Assembly: GCF_002087295.1 (NCBI RefSeq)
Contig: NZ_MWVI01000095.1
Location: 47,247-111,246 of the forward strand
Origin: Vreelandella lionensis
GTDB taxonomy: Bacteria > Pseudomonadota > Gammaproteobacteria > Pseudomonadales > Halomonadaceae
Direction: 5' to 3'
DNA: 64,000 nucleotides
Shown: in pieces, positions 45,989 to 58,270 of the stretch
How the letters are laid out: each line of letters begins with the position of its first letter
How positions within the stretch are numbered: the stretch's first letter is position 1
Position numbers and translations under genes: made by a program
The notes under the pieces: generated by a model
Databases searched by the model: none
What the model was told of the DNA's origin: nothing
Seen by the model: only the letters and a program-made list of their open reading frames with translations

Positions 45989-46012
45989 TAAAGGCCCCAT
46001 CCGGGGCCTTTA
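45989..46012. terminator. Terminator between convergent uspA-like and uup genes
   Basis: A perfect 10-bp stem (TAAAGGCCCC 45989-45998, GGGGCCTTTA 46003-46012) with a 4-nt loop and modest A/T flanks. It lies between two convergent genes, so it is probably used in both directions. Confidence 0.75.
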
Positions 46013-46029
46013 GCATATAACAGCGCTAG

Positions 46030-47950
46030 CTATTCGCCATTGGCCATTGCTTCAAGCTCCATCCAACGCTCCATCGCCCCTTCCAGTGCCTGCTGAACAT
46101 TCTCTAGCGCTTGCAGTTTAGCCGTCACAGCGGTGGCCTCCTGCTGATAAAACGCCGGGTCGCCAATCTCCTGCTCAAGCGTCTCTACGTCACCCTCTAA
46201 GCGTTCAATCTCAGCGGGCAGCGCATCTAGCTCACGCTGTAGTTTGTAAGAGAGCTTAACGGCTTTTTTAGCCGGTTCCGCCGCTGGGGCTGGAGTGGCT
46301 TTCTTAACGGCCTCGCTGGTGGGCTCGGTTTGCTGACGCGCCGCGCCTTCCCACGGTGCAGGGGGCAACTTACCGCCCTGGCGAATCCAGTCGGTATAGC
46401 CGCCCACGTATTCACGCACGCGCCCTTCGCCTTCGAATGCCAGCATGCTGGTGACCACGTTATCCATGAACGTTCGGTCGTGGGAAACCAGCAGCAGAGT
46501 GCCATCAAAATCTAACAGCAGCTCTTCAAGCAGCTCCAACGTTTCCATATCTAGGTCGTTGGTGGGCTCATCAAGCACCAGCACGTTAGCGGGCTGAGTA
46601 AACAGCTTGGCTAACAGCAGGCGGTTGGACTCGCCCCCGGATAGCGCTTTCACCGGCTGACGCACGCGATCTGGGGTGAACAAGAAGTCCTGCAGATAGC
46701 TCATGACGTGGCGGTCTTTACCACCCACGCTGACTCGGTCGCTACCTTGGGCGACGTTATCGTAAACCGTTTTTTCCAGCTCAAGCCCGGCACGTAACTG
46801 GTCGAAATAGGCCACTTTCAGGTTAGTGCCTAACTGCACGCTGCCTTCGGTAGGTGCCAGCTCGCCGAGTAAAATCTTCAGTAGCGTGGTTTTACCCGCA
46901 CCGTTACGGCCAAGGAAGCCAATACGATCACCGCGCATCACTTCTAGGTTCACATTGCCTAGGATGACATCATCCCCGAAGCGCTGCGTAACGCCCTTCA
47001 GCTCGACAACCCGCTTACCGGTACGCTCGCCGCTGTCCACGGTGAGATTGGCGGTGCCCTGGCGTTCGCGGCGCTGGCTTCGCTCCACGCGCATTTGTTC
47101 AAGCTCACGCACCCGGCCTTCATTACGAGTACGCCGAGCCTTCACGCCCTGGCGAATCCAGACTTCTTCTTGCGCCAATTTTTTATCAAAGAGCGCATTT
47201 TCACGCGACTCCACTTCCCAGCTCGTGCTGCTTGCGCTCTTGGTACTCGGCGTAAGCACCTGGATAACGGCCCAGCTTACCGCGATCCAGCTCCAGGATA
47301 TTGGTGGCAAGCTTTGACAGGAACGCCCGGTCGTGGGTGATCAGCAGTACCGCGCCGTTAAAAGCCAGCAGTTGCTCTTCCAGCCACGCAATGGTGTCCA
47401 GGTCCAGGTGGTTAGTCGGCTCATCGAGCAGCAGTAAATCGGGCTCGGAGACTAATGCGCGCGCCAGCGCCACACGACGACGCCAGCCACCGGAAAGCGC
47501 GCTCATCTCGGCTTCTGGCGGCAGACCCAACCGGGTTAACACTACGTCGATACGCTGATGGAACGACCAGCCGTCAATGGCTTCAAGACGCGTTTGCAGC
47601 GTCGCCATGCGGTTCATATCCGGGTCGGGGTCATTGATGAGATGCTGATATTCAGAGAGCAGCTCGCCCGCTTCCGGTAGGCCTTGAGCGACCATATCAA
47701 AAATCGTCATGCCCGATGATTCAGGCAGTTCCTGGGCCAGCACGCCGATTTTCAAGCCCGGGGCACGCCAGATGGAGCCGTCGTCGGCCTGAATATCGCC
47801 CGCCACCAGCTTTAGTAGCGTGGATTTACCGGTGCCGTTGCGCCCGACCAGCGCCAGCCGCTCGCCTCTTTCAACCGTTAGGTCGGCGCGGTTAAGCAGT
47901 ACTTGGGTGCCGTAAGCGAGTTGCAGCTGTTCGAGTCGTAACAGGGTCAC
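46030..47950 (-). pseudogene. uup: ABC-F ATPase Uup (one-base insertion)
   Basis: 639 aa when joined. Two ABC domains: first Walker A VGRNGTGKST with signature LSGGWRRRVALA and DEPTNHLDLD; second GRNGAGKTT with LSGGESNRLLLA and DEPTNDLDME. The C-terminal coiled coil (residues 555-635) identifies Uup rather than EttA. ABC-F proteins act on ribosomes; Uup also affects transposon excision and ribosome assembly. The start is GTG 47950 with GGAGGA upstream. Near 47218 an extra G turns HELEVESRENALF into HELGSGVA and stops. This is the clearest insertion-type error in the window. Confidence 0.88.
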
Positions 47951-48104
47951 GCAGTGTCCTCCTTCGTCGTGAGGCGCACAGTGTAACGCATGCATCCGAA
48001 TTACGATGCACCCTTGTAGAGCCAAGCCAAACAACGTGCTAACGTCATAGGCTAATTAACAACAATAAAGCGGTGTTGAAAAACGCTGGTAAGGTGAAAT
48101 CACC

Positions 48105-49108
48105 GTGACAGTGACTGTCTCCATGCATTTTGTTAATGAGTTATTTCGTGGCCTAACCGCTGCGGGGCAACCACCCACCCGCTATTTAGAACAAGCAGGC
48201 ATTTCACCCTTTTTACTCAGTGCTCCTAATGGGCGCGTCACCGTTGAGCAATTTGCTGAGCTCTACCGCCTGCTGGCCGTTGAGCTAGACGATGAAACAC
48301 CGCGTTTTTTCTCACGCCCTTTACGCTGTGGAACCCTCAAGCTGCTGTGCTTAAGTATGCTGGAAGCGCCTACCCTGCAGGTCGCCCTGCATCGCTATAC
48401 CCAGTTTTTTCGCATACTTCTGGATGATTTTGGCTACAGCTTTACGATTGAAGACGACTTAGCTCGTCTGGCGCTGGAAGAGCATGCGCCGCTGCAAGGC
48501 AGCCGCATTTTAGTCCATGAGCTGATGATAAAACTTTTCCACGGCATCGCTTCCTGGATGATTGCTCGCAAGATACCGCCCGTTTTAATGGAGTGCAGCT
48601 ACCCGCAGCCCGCCCACAGCGCCGACTACCTCTATTTTTATCCGGGAAAAGTGAAGTTCGACCAGCCACAAACGGCTGTTTACTTCGACAAGTCGCTCTT
48701 AGAACAGCCTATTCGGCAAACAAAGCAGCATTTGGAGGCTTTTTTACAACGCGCACCGGCGGATTGGTTTTATGTCTCGTTTGAATACCGCTTAGCCACC
48801 CACCGGGTGAGAGAGCACCACAGTCGTCACTTGCCGGAGGCGTGTACTGTTCAGAGGTTGCCGAGGCGCTGCATGTCTCCGTACGGACGCTCTCGAGGCA
48901 TTTACAACTAGAGGGTACGCGCTTTCAAGCCGTTAAGGATGAGTACCGGCGTGACTACGCTATTCAAGCGCTGACCCGAAGCCAGCGTACGCTATCTTCC
49001 ATTGCAGAAACGCTTGGCTTTGAGGACTTAGCCTGCTTTAGCCGCGCCTTTAAGCAGTGGACAGGTAACTCCCCTGCCGCCTACCGTAAAGCACAGGCGA
49101 CAAGGTGA
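48105..49108 (+). pseudogene. AraC-family regulator (frameshifted)
   Basis: 334 aa when joined. The N-terminal 200 residues match the arabinose-binding-like dimerisation region (PF12625 type) of OruR/ArgR-like AraC proteins. The C-terminal HTH pair (CSEVAEALHVSVRTLSRHLQ and LSSIAETLGFEDLACFSRAF) lies in a second frame. The break is near 48836, one base short between HLPE and GVYCSEV. The start is GTG 48105 or ATG 48123. It lies next to the acyl-CoA cluster on the opposite strand and is probably its regulator. With the HTH cut off, the protein could not bind DNA if the lesion is real. Confidence 0.78.
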
Positions 49109-49119
49109 GAGGTTCGCGC

Positions 49120-50772
49120 TTATATCTCGGTACGAATGCGCTTTTTATCTAGCTTGCCGACGCTGGTTTTAGGGATTTCATCGACGATACGAATCAGAGA
49201 GGGAACACCCCAACGGTTGAGTTTGCCTTGCGCCACAAACTGTTCCATAAAGCCCTGAATAGCCTCTACGGTAGGCGGCTGTTTGAGATCACTGGGCACC
49301 ACCAGCGCGGCCGGGCGCTCTCCCCACTTATCATCTGCCACGCCTATCACCGCCACTTCGGCAACACCCGGACACTGGCTGATATAACTTTCCAGCTCCA
49401 ATGAGGACAGCCACTCGCCGCCGGTTTTAATGACATCTTTAATACGGTCGCTAATCGCTAGGAAACCGTGCTCATCCAGAGAACCCACATCTCCGGTATG
49501 CAACCAGCCATCTTGCCACAGCTCCTCGCTACGCTTTTCTTCTTTATAGTAAGCCTGGGTTAGCCACGGGGCTTGGACACGCACTTCCCCGACGCTTTTG
49601 CCATCATGGGGGAGCGGCTGGCCGTCAACATCGACCACCTGCAGCCTTACAAACGGCACCGGAAGCCCTGCTTTACAGCGCCACGGCAACTGGCTTTCAA
49701 AGTCAGCCTCGGCGACCTCTTTGGGTAAAATATCGGCCGTGAGCAGCGGGCACGTTTCCGACATACCATAGGCACTGCGGGTATCGATCCCCAACGCCCA
49801 GGCACGACTTGCCAGTGCCTGAGTTAAGGCGCTGCCGCCTACCAAGACTTTCCAGCCGGTTAAATCCACCTTCTTCGATGCAATCGCATCGGCACTGACC
49901 ACCATATTAAGCAGCGTCGGCACGCAGTGAGAAAAGTCGACCTTTTCGCTGACCAGCAGCTTCACCAGCATCTCAGGCTCGTATTTGCCCGGATACACCT
50001 GGGTCGCCCCTAACAGCGTGGCCGTGTAAGGGACCCCCCAGGCGTGAACGTGAAACATCGGCGTAATGGGCATATACACTTTATCTCGGTTCAGCAGCTC
50101 AAAACCGGGGGCTTGAAACGAGCTGGCCTCGCCTAACGTGTGCAACACAAGCTGGCGGTGTGTGAAAAACACCCCTTTAGGATTACCCGTTGTGCCGGTG
50201 GTGTAGAACAGCGTGGCCACGCCATTTTCATCAAAAGAGGGGAAGTCGTAATGGCTTGGTTGCTCAGCCAGCAGCGCTTCAAATTCCCCCACCAGGGGTA
50301 GCGACGTAGCCACCTCTTTTGGTGCCTCCTGGCAGAGTAAGTAGCCGCGAATGTTGGGTAGTTGGTGCGCCAGCGGCTCCAGCAGGGGTACAAAGTCTTC
50401 ATGCACCAGCACAAAGACATCTTCTGCGTGCTCCATGGTGTAAAGAATCTGTTCGGGTGCTAAACGTACGTTCACCGTATGCAGTACCGCACCGATCATG
50501 GGGATGGCGAAAAAGCACTCCAAATAACGGTGGCTGTCCCAATCCAGTACGGCCACCACGTCTCCAGCCTGAACGCCTTGTGAGGTCAGAAGGTGGGCCA
50601 ATTGATGGACCCGCTCTTGAAATCGGCGGTAGTCGTGGCGGCTTTGATCGCGATACACAATTTGGTTGTTGCCCGCCATGCGCACACCGGACTCCAGCAG
50701 ATCCTTGATCAGCATGGGAGGGTTGGTGGCAGAAGACGTAGGAGGAAGCAGTTTTGGCGTTATCGTCGACAT
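49120..50772 (-). CDS. Fatty-acyl-CoA synthetase (AMP-forming, AlkK-like)
   Basis: 550 aa acyl-adenylate-forming enzyme. The P-loop is [13 protein letters not shown], the A5 block is [10 protein letters not shown], the A7 block [14 protein letters not shown], and the catalytic Lys near the end is in [11 protein letters not shown]. It activates fatty acids to CoA thioesters; the sequence style is that of medium-chain AlkK-like ligases. This is the only intact member of the 48-56 kb catabolic cluster. It is 39 nt downstream of the thiolase gene. Confidence 0.9.
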   Translation of the reverse strand: MSTITPKLLPPTSSATNPPMLIKDLLESGVRMAGNNQIVYRDQSRHDYRRFQERVHQLAHLLTSQGVQAGDVVAVLDWDSHRYLECFFAIPMIGAVLHTVNVRLAPEQILYTMEHAEDVFVLVHEDFVPLLEPLAHQLPNIRGYLLCQEAPKEVATSLPLVGEFEALLAEQPSHYDFPSFDENGVATLFYTTGTTGNPKGVFFTHRQLVLHTLGEASSFQAPGFELLNRDKVYMPITPMFHVHAWGVPYTATLLGATQVYPGKYEPEMLVKLLVSEKVDFSHCVPTLLNMVVSADAIASKKVDLTGWKVLVGGSALTQALASRAWALGIDTRSAYGMSETCPLLTADILPKEVAEADFESQLPWRCKAGLPVPFVRLQVVDVDGQPLPHDGKSVGEVRVQAPWLTQAYYKEEKRSEELWQDGWLHTGDVGSLDEHGFLAISDRIKDVIKTGGEWLSSLELESYISQCPGVAEVAVIGVADDKWGERPAALVVPSDLKQPPTVEAIQGFMEQFVAQGKLNRWGVPSLIRIVDEIPKTSVGKLDKKRIRTEI

Positions 50773-50811
50773 AAAACATACCTTTGATTGTTGTTAGATA
50801 CCCGGGGCGGC

Positions 50812-51995
50812 TTAGCGCTCGATCAATAGCGCGATACCTTGCCCACCGCCAATGCAGAGCGTAATGAGCCCATAGCGCCCCTGAATGCGCTCCAGCTCAT
50901 GCAGCGCTTTCAAGATTAAGATAGCGCCTGTCGCCCCCACGGGATGGCCAAGGGCAACCGCCCCGCCATTGGGATTTAACTTTTCCAATGGAAAACCAAG
51001 CGTCGATGCCACCGCCATCGCTTGGGCCGCAAACGCTTCATTGGATTCAATCACATCGATATCGTTGATCGTAAGCCCTGCCTGCTGAAGGCAGCGCTTG
51101 ACTGCTGGAATAGGCCCCAAACCCATTAGCGATGGTTCGACCCCCGCCGTGGTGGCCACCCGCAGCCGAGCACGTACCGTCAGCCCCCGCGCCTGAGCCT
51201 CTTCAGCATGAGCCAAGACCAGCGTTGCCGCGCCATCATTAATACCCGAGGCGTTGCCAGCCGTGACCACGCCATCGCGTTTGAACGCAGGTTTTAGACG
51301 CGCTAAATCACCAAGTTCAACGCCCTCACGGACATGCTCATCACGGGCAAAGGTCAGCGTTTGCTTCCCTTTCGTCACCTCAACTGGAACGATTTGAGTA
51401 TCAAAATGCCCTTCTGATATAGCCCGCGCTGCTTTTTGATGGCTATCAAGCGCGAACTGATCCAACTGCTCACGACTCAGCCCGTACTGCTGAGCAATAT
51501 TTTCAGCGGTAATCCCCATATGGCCACTGCCGAACGGGTCGCTAAGCACGCCGAGGGTTAAATCTTGAATGGAGCAATCCCCCATACGGATGCCATTACG
51601 CGCCTGGGGGGCTAACACATAGGCACCACGGGACATGGTTTCGGCACCGCCTGCTAAAGCAAGTCGGCTGTCGCCTAAGGCAATTTGCTGCGCAGCTGAC
51701 ACCACCGCTTGCACACCGGAGCCGCATAGGCGATTGACATTAAAGGCACCGGCTTCTTTTGGGACGCCTGCATTGAGCGCAATATGGCGGGCCAAATAGG
51801 CTCTTTCGGGCCGGTGGTAATAATATGACCGTACACAGAGTGATCAATGTCATTGCCTTCCACCCCTGCTCGGCGCAGCGCTTCTATGGCCGTAAGGGTA
51901 CCAAGCTCATGCGGGGCAAAGGATGACAGCGCCCCACCAAAAGCGCCGATGGCGGCGCGCGCACCGCCCACAATGACTACGCTATCCAGCTGCAT
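50812..51995 (-). pseudogene. Acetyl-CoA C-acyltransferase (thiolase, frameshifted)
   Basis: 394 aa when joined, the normal thiolase length. MQLDSVVIVGGARAAIGAFGG is the start; the nucleophile Cys is in NRLCGSGVQAVV, the His in NGGAVALGHPVGATG, and the final Cys in CIGGGQG. One base is missing near 51797 (GPK to AYLARHIALNAG), so the first 70 residues are cut off. It would carry out thiolytic cleavage in fatty-acid or related catabolism, alongside the ligases and dehydrogenase of this cluster. Confidence 0.85.
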
Positions 51996-52030
51996 ACATG
52001 CTCCTTGTTAACAATACTCAGCCCCTTGCA

Positions 52031-53175
52031 TCACGGGGCCTTGCCCAGCAGCGAACGCGCGATCACCTCTTTCATGATCTCGGAGCTGCCGGCGTAAATC
52101 GTTTGAACCCGTGCATCCAGATAAAAGCGTGAAATGGGGTACTCCTGGGTGTAGCCGTAGCCACCAAACAGCTGCAAGCAGCGATCAATCGCATGGCACT
52201 GCAGTTCGCTCAGCTGTAACTTGAGAATAGCCGCATCGGTGCTACTCATGGTGCCTTGTCGGTACCGTTCGACGCACTGTTCAAAATAGGCTCTTGCCAT
52301 TTCAAGCTGGGCTTTAATCTGCGCCAGCGTAAAGCGGGTATTTTGAAAGTCGGCGATTCGCTGGCCAAAGGCTTCCCGCTGGGTGACGTACTCAAGCGTT
52401 AGCGCTAGCGCACCTTCTATCGCCCCCAAAGCTTGGGCACCCACGCCCAAACGCTCCCGGGGCAGCTCTTGCATGAGGTAGCTAAACCCTTCGCCCTCTT
52501 CACCTAATAGCGCATTAGCAGGCAGTTTCAGTTGATCAAAGGCCAGCTCCGCCGTATCACTAGCGTGCTGGCCAATTTTTTTGATCGGCTTACCACGAGA
52601 AAATCCGGGCAACGCGGTGTCCACCAAAAACAGTGAGACCCCTTTTGCGCCAGCGTAGGGGTCTGTTTTCGCGCACACGATAACCAGGTCGGCTACCTGA
52701 CCATTGGTGATGAACAGTTTGCTACCGTTGAGCAGCCAACCATCGTCTATACGCGTGGCTCGGGTTTTCATCGCCGCTAAATCACTGCCTGCGTGGGGTT
52801 CGCTCATGGCAATCGCTCCTAAGCACTCACCTTGAGCCATACGCGGCAGCCATGTCTCTTTCTGTGCAGGCGACCCCAGGTTCTGCACATAGGGCATGAC
52901 GATATTGGCGTGAATGTTGTAGGCACTGGCAAGGCCACCAAAACCTTGGCGAGACATCTCCTCCAGTGCCAGTTGAGTCACCGAATATCGGCCCCCGAAC
53001 CGCCATACGCTTCCTCTAGATCAATGCCTAACAGTCCAGCGGCGCCCAGCGCCTTCCATAAAGAGCGCGGTATTTCTCCTGCGTCTTCCCACTGCGGGTA
53101 AAACGGCGCCACTTCCTGTGCTAAGCAGCGGGTAATCATGGTGTGAAAAAGCGCGTGTGTCTGCTCGTCCATCAT
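52031..53175 (-). pseudogene. Acyl-CoA dehydrogenase (frameshifted)
   Basis: 381 aa when joined. The N-terminal helical part (FYPQWEDAGEIPRSLWKALG, GIDLEEAYGG) is separated from the main part (LGAIAMSEPHAGSDLAAMKT, FITNGQVADLV, FGGYGYTQEYPISRFYLDARVQTIYAGSSEIMKEVIAR) by a frame change near 52981. Substrate would be an acyl-CoA, with FAD as cofactor. The start ATG 53175 overlaps the preceding ligase gene's restored stop (ATGA), so both are translationally coupled. At the break one or a few bases are missing. Confidence 0.82.
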
Positions 53176-54717
53176 GACTCCTTAAACTCTTGGCGCAGGT
53201 GGCGCTTTAAAATTTTCCCTGCCGTGCTTTTCGGAGCGCGTCAGTAAAGACAATCCGTTTAGGCACTTTATAGGGCGCCACAATGCTTTTGGTGTGATGA
53301 ATCAGCTCCTGCTCGCTCGCCTCCTGCCCCTCTTTCAGCACCACCACTGCCGTAATCGCTTCAATCCACTTCTCATCCGGAAGGCCTATCACGGCGACCT
53401 CAGCAATCGCCGCGTGCTTAAAGAGTGCCTCTTCCACCTCTCGGCTAGCCACCAACACACCGCCGGTATTAATGCGTCTTTAATACGATCTACGATATAT
53501 AGGTAACCCGCCTCGTCGATATAGCCGACATCTCCTGAGTGAAACCAGCCGCCTTGAAACGCTTCAGCGGTCATCGCGGGCTTATCCCAGTAACCCACCA
53601 TTAGCTGCGGCGAGCGATGCACAATTTCACCATGTTCACCAGGGGCAACGTCGTTCCCTTCTAAATCGACGATGCGCGTTTCTACCGTAAGGATCGGGCG
53701 GCCCGCCGATGCCGGGCGCTCCGCATGCTCTTCAGGTCGTAAAACAGTCGCTAATGGGGCTATTTCGCTCTGGCCGTAGCAGTTGTATAAGCCCACGCCA
53801 GGAAAGCGCTGCTGCATCTCTTCCAGTACCGGTACCGGCATAATAGAGGCACCGTAATAGGCTTTTTTCAGGGTAGAGAGGTCGTGCTGGCCGAACTGCG
53901 GATGGCGTAAGAGGCTAATCCATACCGTCGGCGGTGCAAAAAATGAGGTAATCTGGTGCTGAGCAATGGCGGCTAAGCAGCTGTCTGGCATTGGCGCTTC
54001 CAGGAGAATAACCGGGGCACCAAGCAGTAACGCGGGCATCAAAAACACGTGCATTTGTGCCGAGTGGTAAAGCGGCAACGCGGCCAACATCGCCTCACTG
54101 CCTTTAATATCCAGCTCTACCATGCACGCCATATACTCTGCCATTAACGCCTGATGGCTCATCATCGCGGCCTTGGGCGCGGCGGTCGTACCCGAGGTGT
54201 AGAGCAGCTGGGCAAGGCTACTCCCCTCTAGCGCCACGTCGGGCTCATTACTTGAGTGGGACGACCCGACGCAGGCTAATACGTCGAAGCCGCCAGGCTC
54301 CACAGCATGCAAGGTGCCATTCACCGTCAGCGTGATTGCCTGAGTGGCCTCGCGCACTTTGTCCGCAAGTGAGGCATCACTCAGCACTCCCTTGGCGCCT
54401 GACTGCTGCAAAATGTAGCCAAGCTCTTCACTGCTCAGGGCAAAGTTGACCGGGACATGCACAAGCCCAGCCTTAACCGCTGCCAGCCAGGCAATCACAT
54501 AGGCATCTGAGTTTTTTCCATATACCGCTAGTCGGTCTCCTGGGACAAGCCCCGCCTCTAAAAGAGCGTTAGCCACTTGGTTAGCGGCCACGTTGAGGGC
54601 TTGATAGCTCCATGAACGGTCAGCAAAGCGAAGCGCAAGCTGCTGGGGGTATTTGCGAGCGCTGCGGTTAAGCGCAGCGCCAATGGTATTACGGTGGATT
54701 GAGTTGGTAAGCGTCAT
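53172..54717 (-). pseudogene. Second AMP-dependent acyl-CoA synthetase (two frameshifts)
   Basis: 515 aa when joined. P-loop LYTSGTTAAPKAAMMSH; A5 YNCYGQSEIAPLATV; A7 WFHSGDVGYIDEAG. One base is missing near 53478 (DRIKD to VINTGGVLVASREVEEALF). One C is missing near 53236 (DALPKSTAGKIL becomes DALRKARQGKF and stops). Restored, it ends at 53172-53174, overlapping the dehydrogenase start. The catalytic C-terminal Lys lies in the second lesion. Two slips within 250 nt in homopolymers suggest errors, but genuine decay of this cluster cannot be excluded. Confidence 0.82.
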
Positions 54718-54760
54718 GCTAAGTCCTTGTTGTTATGGTCTAAAAGGCTTCAGCGATGAA

Positions 54761-55989
54761 TTAACCCGTTACCAGTGGGCAGACACTTTCAGACAGCGGC
54801 CGGAACGCTTCCTCTGCTGGGATAGTGCGCACGACGCGGAAAAGGTCGTCTGCATCGGCCGACTCTTCTGGCGTTTTCACTTCGACGAGATACATATCAT
54901 GCACCATACGGCCGTCTTCACGGATATAGCCATTTTTGGCAAAAATATCGTTAATCGGCGTATCGGCCATCTGCTGTCGCACCGTCTGTGTATCGTCGGT
55001 ACCCACCGCTGCAATGGCCTCTAGATAGTGGCGCGTGCTGGAATAAATCCCGGCGTGAACCATGGTCGGCATGCTGCCTGTGCGCTCACGAAACCGTTCT
55101 GCCCAGGCCCGCGTCTCTTCGTTAAGGTCGTATACCGCGCCTTGGTAAACTGAAGCCCTTGCGCATTCTCAAGACCAATACTGCGGATATCGGTACTAAA
55201 CAGCACCATACCTGCCAGCACCTGACCGGCCTGCGTAATACCAAACTCACCCGCTGTTTGTACGGCGTTAATGGTGTCGCCACCGGCATTGTTTAAGGCA
55301 ATGACATCCGCGCCAGAGGCTTGCGCTTGTAACATGAACGATGAGAAATCGTTATTGGGGAATGGATGGCGAGCGCGGCCTACAATGGTTCCGCCATTTT
55401 CAGTCACTACACGTTCAACGTCCGCTTCTAGCGCATGCCCAAAAGAGTAGTCAGCGCTGAGTAGGTACCAGTTTTTATAGCCCTCTTGCGTAATCGCTTT
55501 GGCGGTACCATTGGACATTGCCCAGGTGTCGTAAACCCAGTGGATATGATTAGGCGAGCAGTGCTCATTGGTAACACCGGATGAAACCGCGCCATTCACT
55601 AGGCCCAGCTTATCGGCCTCTTGCAACAAACTTACTGCCGCTAATGTGACCGATGACGCCACCAAGCCTGTGACCATGTCGACGTTGCGCTCATCGATCC
55701 ATTCACGTACGACGCTAGAGCCGACATCGGGACTATTTCGGTCATCGGCACTAAAGACAACGATATTGGCACCCTGCACGCTACCGCCAACATCTTCTAT
55801 CGCCATATGAATGGCATCTTCGCCAAGCGGGCCGATGGGGTCACGTTAAACGCCTGACATATCAGCCAAATAGCCAATCCGAATCTCATTATCAGAGATG
55901 CCTTCATTGGCCGTTACTTGAGGCGCGTAGACCGCTGTAAGCACCGCTGCGGATAGTGCTGTCATTGCGAAGCGACGTGATAGCTGCAT
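54761..55989 (-). pseudogene. LivK-like periplasmic substrate-binding protein (stop and frameshift)
   Basis: 409 aa when joined. Signal peptide residues 1-28 (ends VTANEG); IRIGYLADMSGV is the typical start of the branched-chain-amino-acid-type binding fold, with DGRMVHDMYLVEVKTP near the end. An in-frame TAA at 55846-55848 sits where Tyr is expected (SGVYRDPIGP), and one A is missing near 55132 (QFTK to GAVYDLNEET). The start ATG 55989 leads a clear signal. No ABC permease or ATPase genes are adjacent, so it would be an orphan binding protein. An inverted repeat lies upstream (56067-56089). Confidence 0.82.
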
Positions 55990-56066
55990 GATATATACCT
56001 GTCTATTGTTGTTATTAAGCCAGTATTTACTGTGCATTTATGCGATGAACCACCTGCATAGTAAAA

Positions 56067-56089
56067 GTAAACACTCGGCTTCTGTTTAC
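56067..56089. promoter_or_regulatory. Inverted repeat upstream of the binding-protein gene
   Basis: Perfect 7-bp arms GTAAACA (56067-56073) and TGTTTAC (56083-56089) with a 9-nt centre, 78 nt before the binding-protein start and on the shared divergent region with tatD. The size and symmetry fit a dimeric repressor or activator operator. Confidence 0.45.
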
Positions 56090-56211
56090 CTAACAAGCCA
56101 GTTTTTTTGCAATTCGTGCCATTCGTACTGTGTGTGAACGGTAGGAGCATTAGTGGTTGTGGGCCGCCAGCGTTACAATAGCGTTAATGACACATGGCGG
56201 AGGAATACAGT

Positions 56212-57063
<852 letters not shown>

Positions 57064-57076
57064 AAGGAGCAACTGC

Positions 57077-57556
57077 GTGGCTGACTATCCTGGATTTATT
57101 GCCATTGAAATAGGCGAAGATAATGGCTTGCCGCTCTCTATTGCGTGGTCGTTACCCGACGGGCGAATCAAACAAACGCTGATCCAGCCGGACGACAGCT
57201 GGATCACCGAAGATAGCAATGTGATGGGTGCTTATAGCATTGAGGAGTTAGAGAGCTTAGGCGTCAGCCCTCTAGATGTGATTCGTGAATTAGAGAACGA
57301 CCACTTCTCTGCCACGCTATACACCAGCGATAACGGCGAAGATGAGGCCGCGCTGGCGCGTTTGTTTGATACCTACGGCCTGGACCCCTTTGTAGAGCTG
57401 GCACCCGCAGAGGTACTTTACGATCAGCTCAGCTCTAGTGAATGGCACCGCCTGCGTAGCGAGATGTTTAACGACCTGGGCTTAGAGCCAATGCGTCCGG
57501 AGCACGAAGTTGAGGTGATGCTCACGTTGCACCAACAGCTTAATGAAAAAGATTAA
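57077..57556 (+). CDS. Hypothetical protein, possible RNase H-like fold
   Basis: 159 aa, acidic. FIAIEIGEDNGLPLSIAWSLPDGR resembles the first strands of 3'-5' exonuclease (RNase T) folds, with an Asp/Glu pair, but later catalytic blocks are not evident. The start is GTG 57077 with AAGGAG 8 nt upstream. It begins 13 nt after tatD and its stop overlaps convergent epmC by 4 nt. The assignment to an exonuclease fold is a guess. Confidence 0.5.
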   Translation: MADYPGFIAIEIGEDNGLPLSIAWSLPDGRIKQTLIQPDDSWITEDSNVMGAYSIEELESLGVSPLDVIRELENDHFSATLYTSDNGEDEAALARLFDTYGLDPFVELAPAEVLYDQLSSSEWHRLRSEMFNDLGLEPMRPEHEVEVMLTLHQQLNEKD

Positions 57557-58155
57557 GCGCTAACTTCAGTGGCTGCTAGCAGCGCTCTGCCTGCGGCTAT
57601 TGCCTGTTCCAACGTATCGCCCTGCTGATAGTAGCGCGTCAAGGCTAAGTAGAACGCATTGGCGCGTTGCGGCAACCCTTCTGCTAAATAGCGCTGCGCC
57701 CGGGCAGCGACTCTCTGCGCAAAGGCATCTCGATCTACCTCTACTTCGCCCCCTAGGTTATCCACACTAACGTGAAAGGTACGCCCGCAGGCCTTTGTGA
57801 ATAGCTGTTCCAGCGCCTGAGGAGCAATTTCAGCATTTTCGAATGCCTGCTGCTCTTGGGCGTTACGGCCATCGGGCAAGTACCAATAGCCATAATCTTC
57901 TAACAGTCGCCTTTCTTTACCCGCAATACACCAATGGCTGATTTCATGTAGCGCGCTGGCAAAGTAACCACGCGCAAAAATGACCTGATGATAGGGTGTT
58001 TGTTCGGTTGCCGGACGATACAGCGGCTCATCGCCTCCTTTTATCAAACGCGTCTGGCAATGCGCCGCAAAGACGCCATCAAACAGCGCCATAATATCGC
58101 CCAGGGTCCAACGCTCTTGCTCTTCAATCACCATATTGCCACTTTTCCCATGCAT
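57553..58155 (-). CDS. epmC: Elongation factor P hydroxylase EpmC
   Basis: 200 aa. LHEISHWCIAGKERRLLEDYGYWY and PDGRNAQEQQAFE match the EpmC (YfcM) family, which hydroxylates the beta-lysyl group on EF-P; the His and Glu of HEISHW are the iron ligands. The N-terminal MHGKSGN may be an over-extended start; MVIEEQERW (ATG at 58134) is an alternative. Convergent with the preceding gene. Confidence 0.9.
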   Translation of the reverse strand: MHGKSGNMVIEEQERWTLGDIMALFDGVFAAHCQTRLIKGGDEPLYRPATEQTPYHQVIFARGYFASALHEISHWCIAGKERRLLEDYGYWYLPDGRNAQEQQAFENAEIAPQALEQLFTKACGRTFHVSVDNLGGEVEVDRDAFAQRVAARAQRYLAEGLPQRANAFYLALTRYYQQGDTLEQAIAAGRALLAATEVSA

Positions 58156-58270
58156 TTCGCGCAGTATACCCGCTGCGGCTTAACCAGCTAAAGAGGAGAC
58201 AGCAAAGCGCAGCGACTCCTGCTACTCTATCGGCCTTTCTTAGGTCTCTTTGCTAAAGGGGAGCCATACC

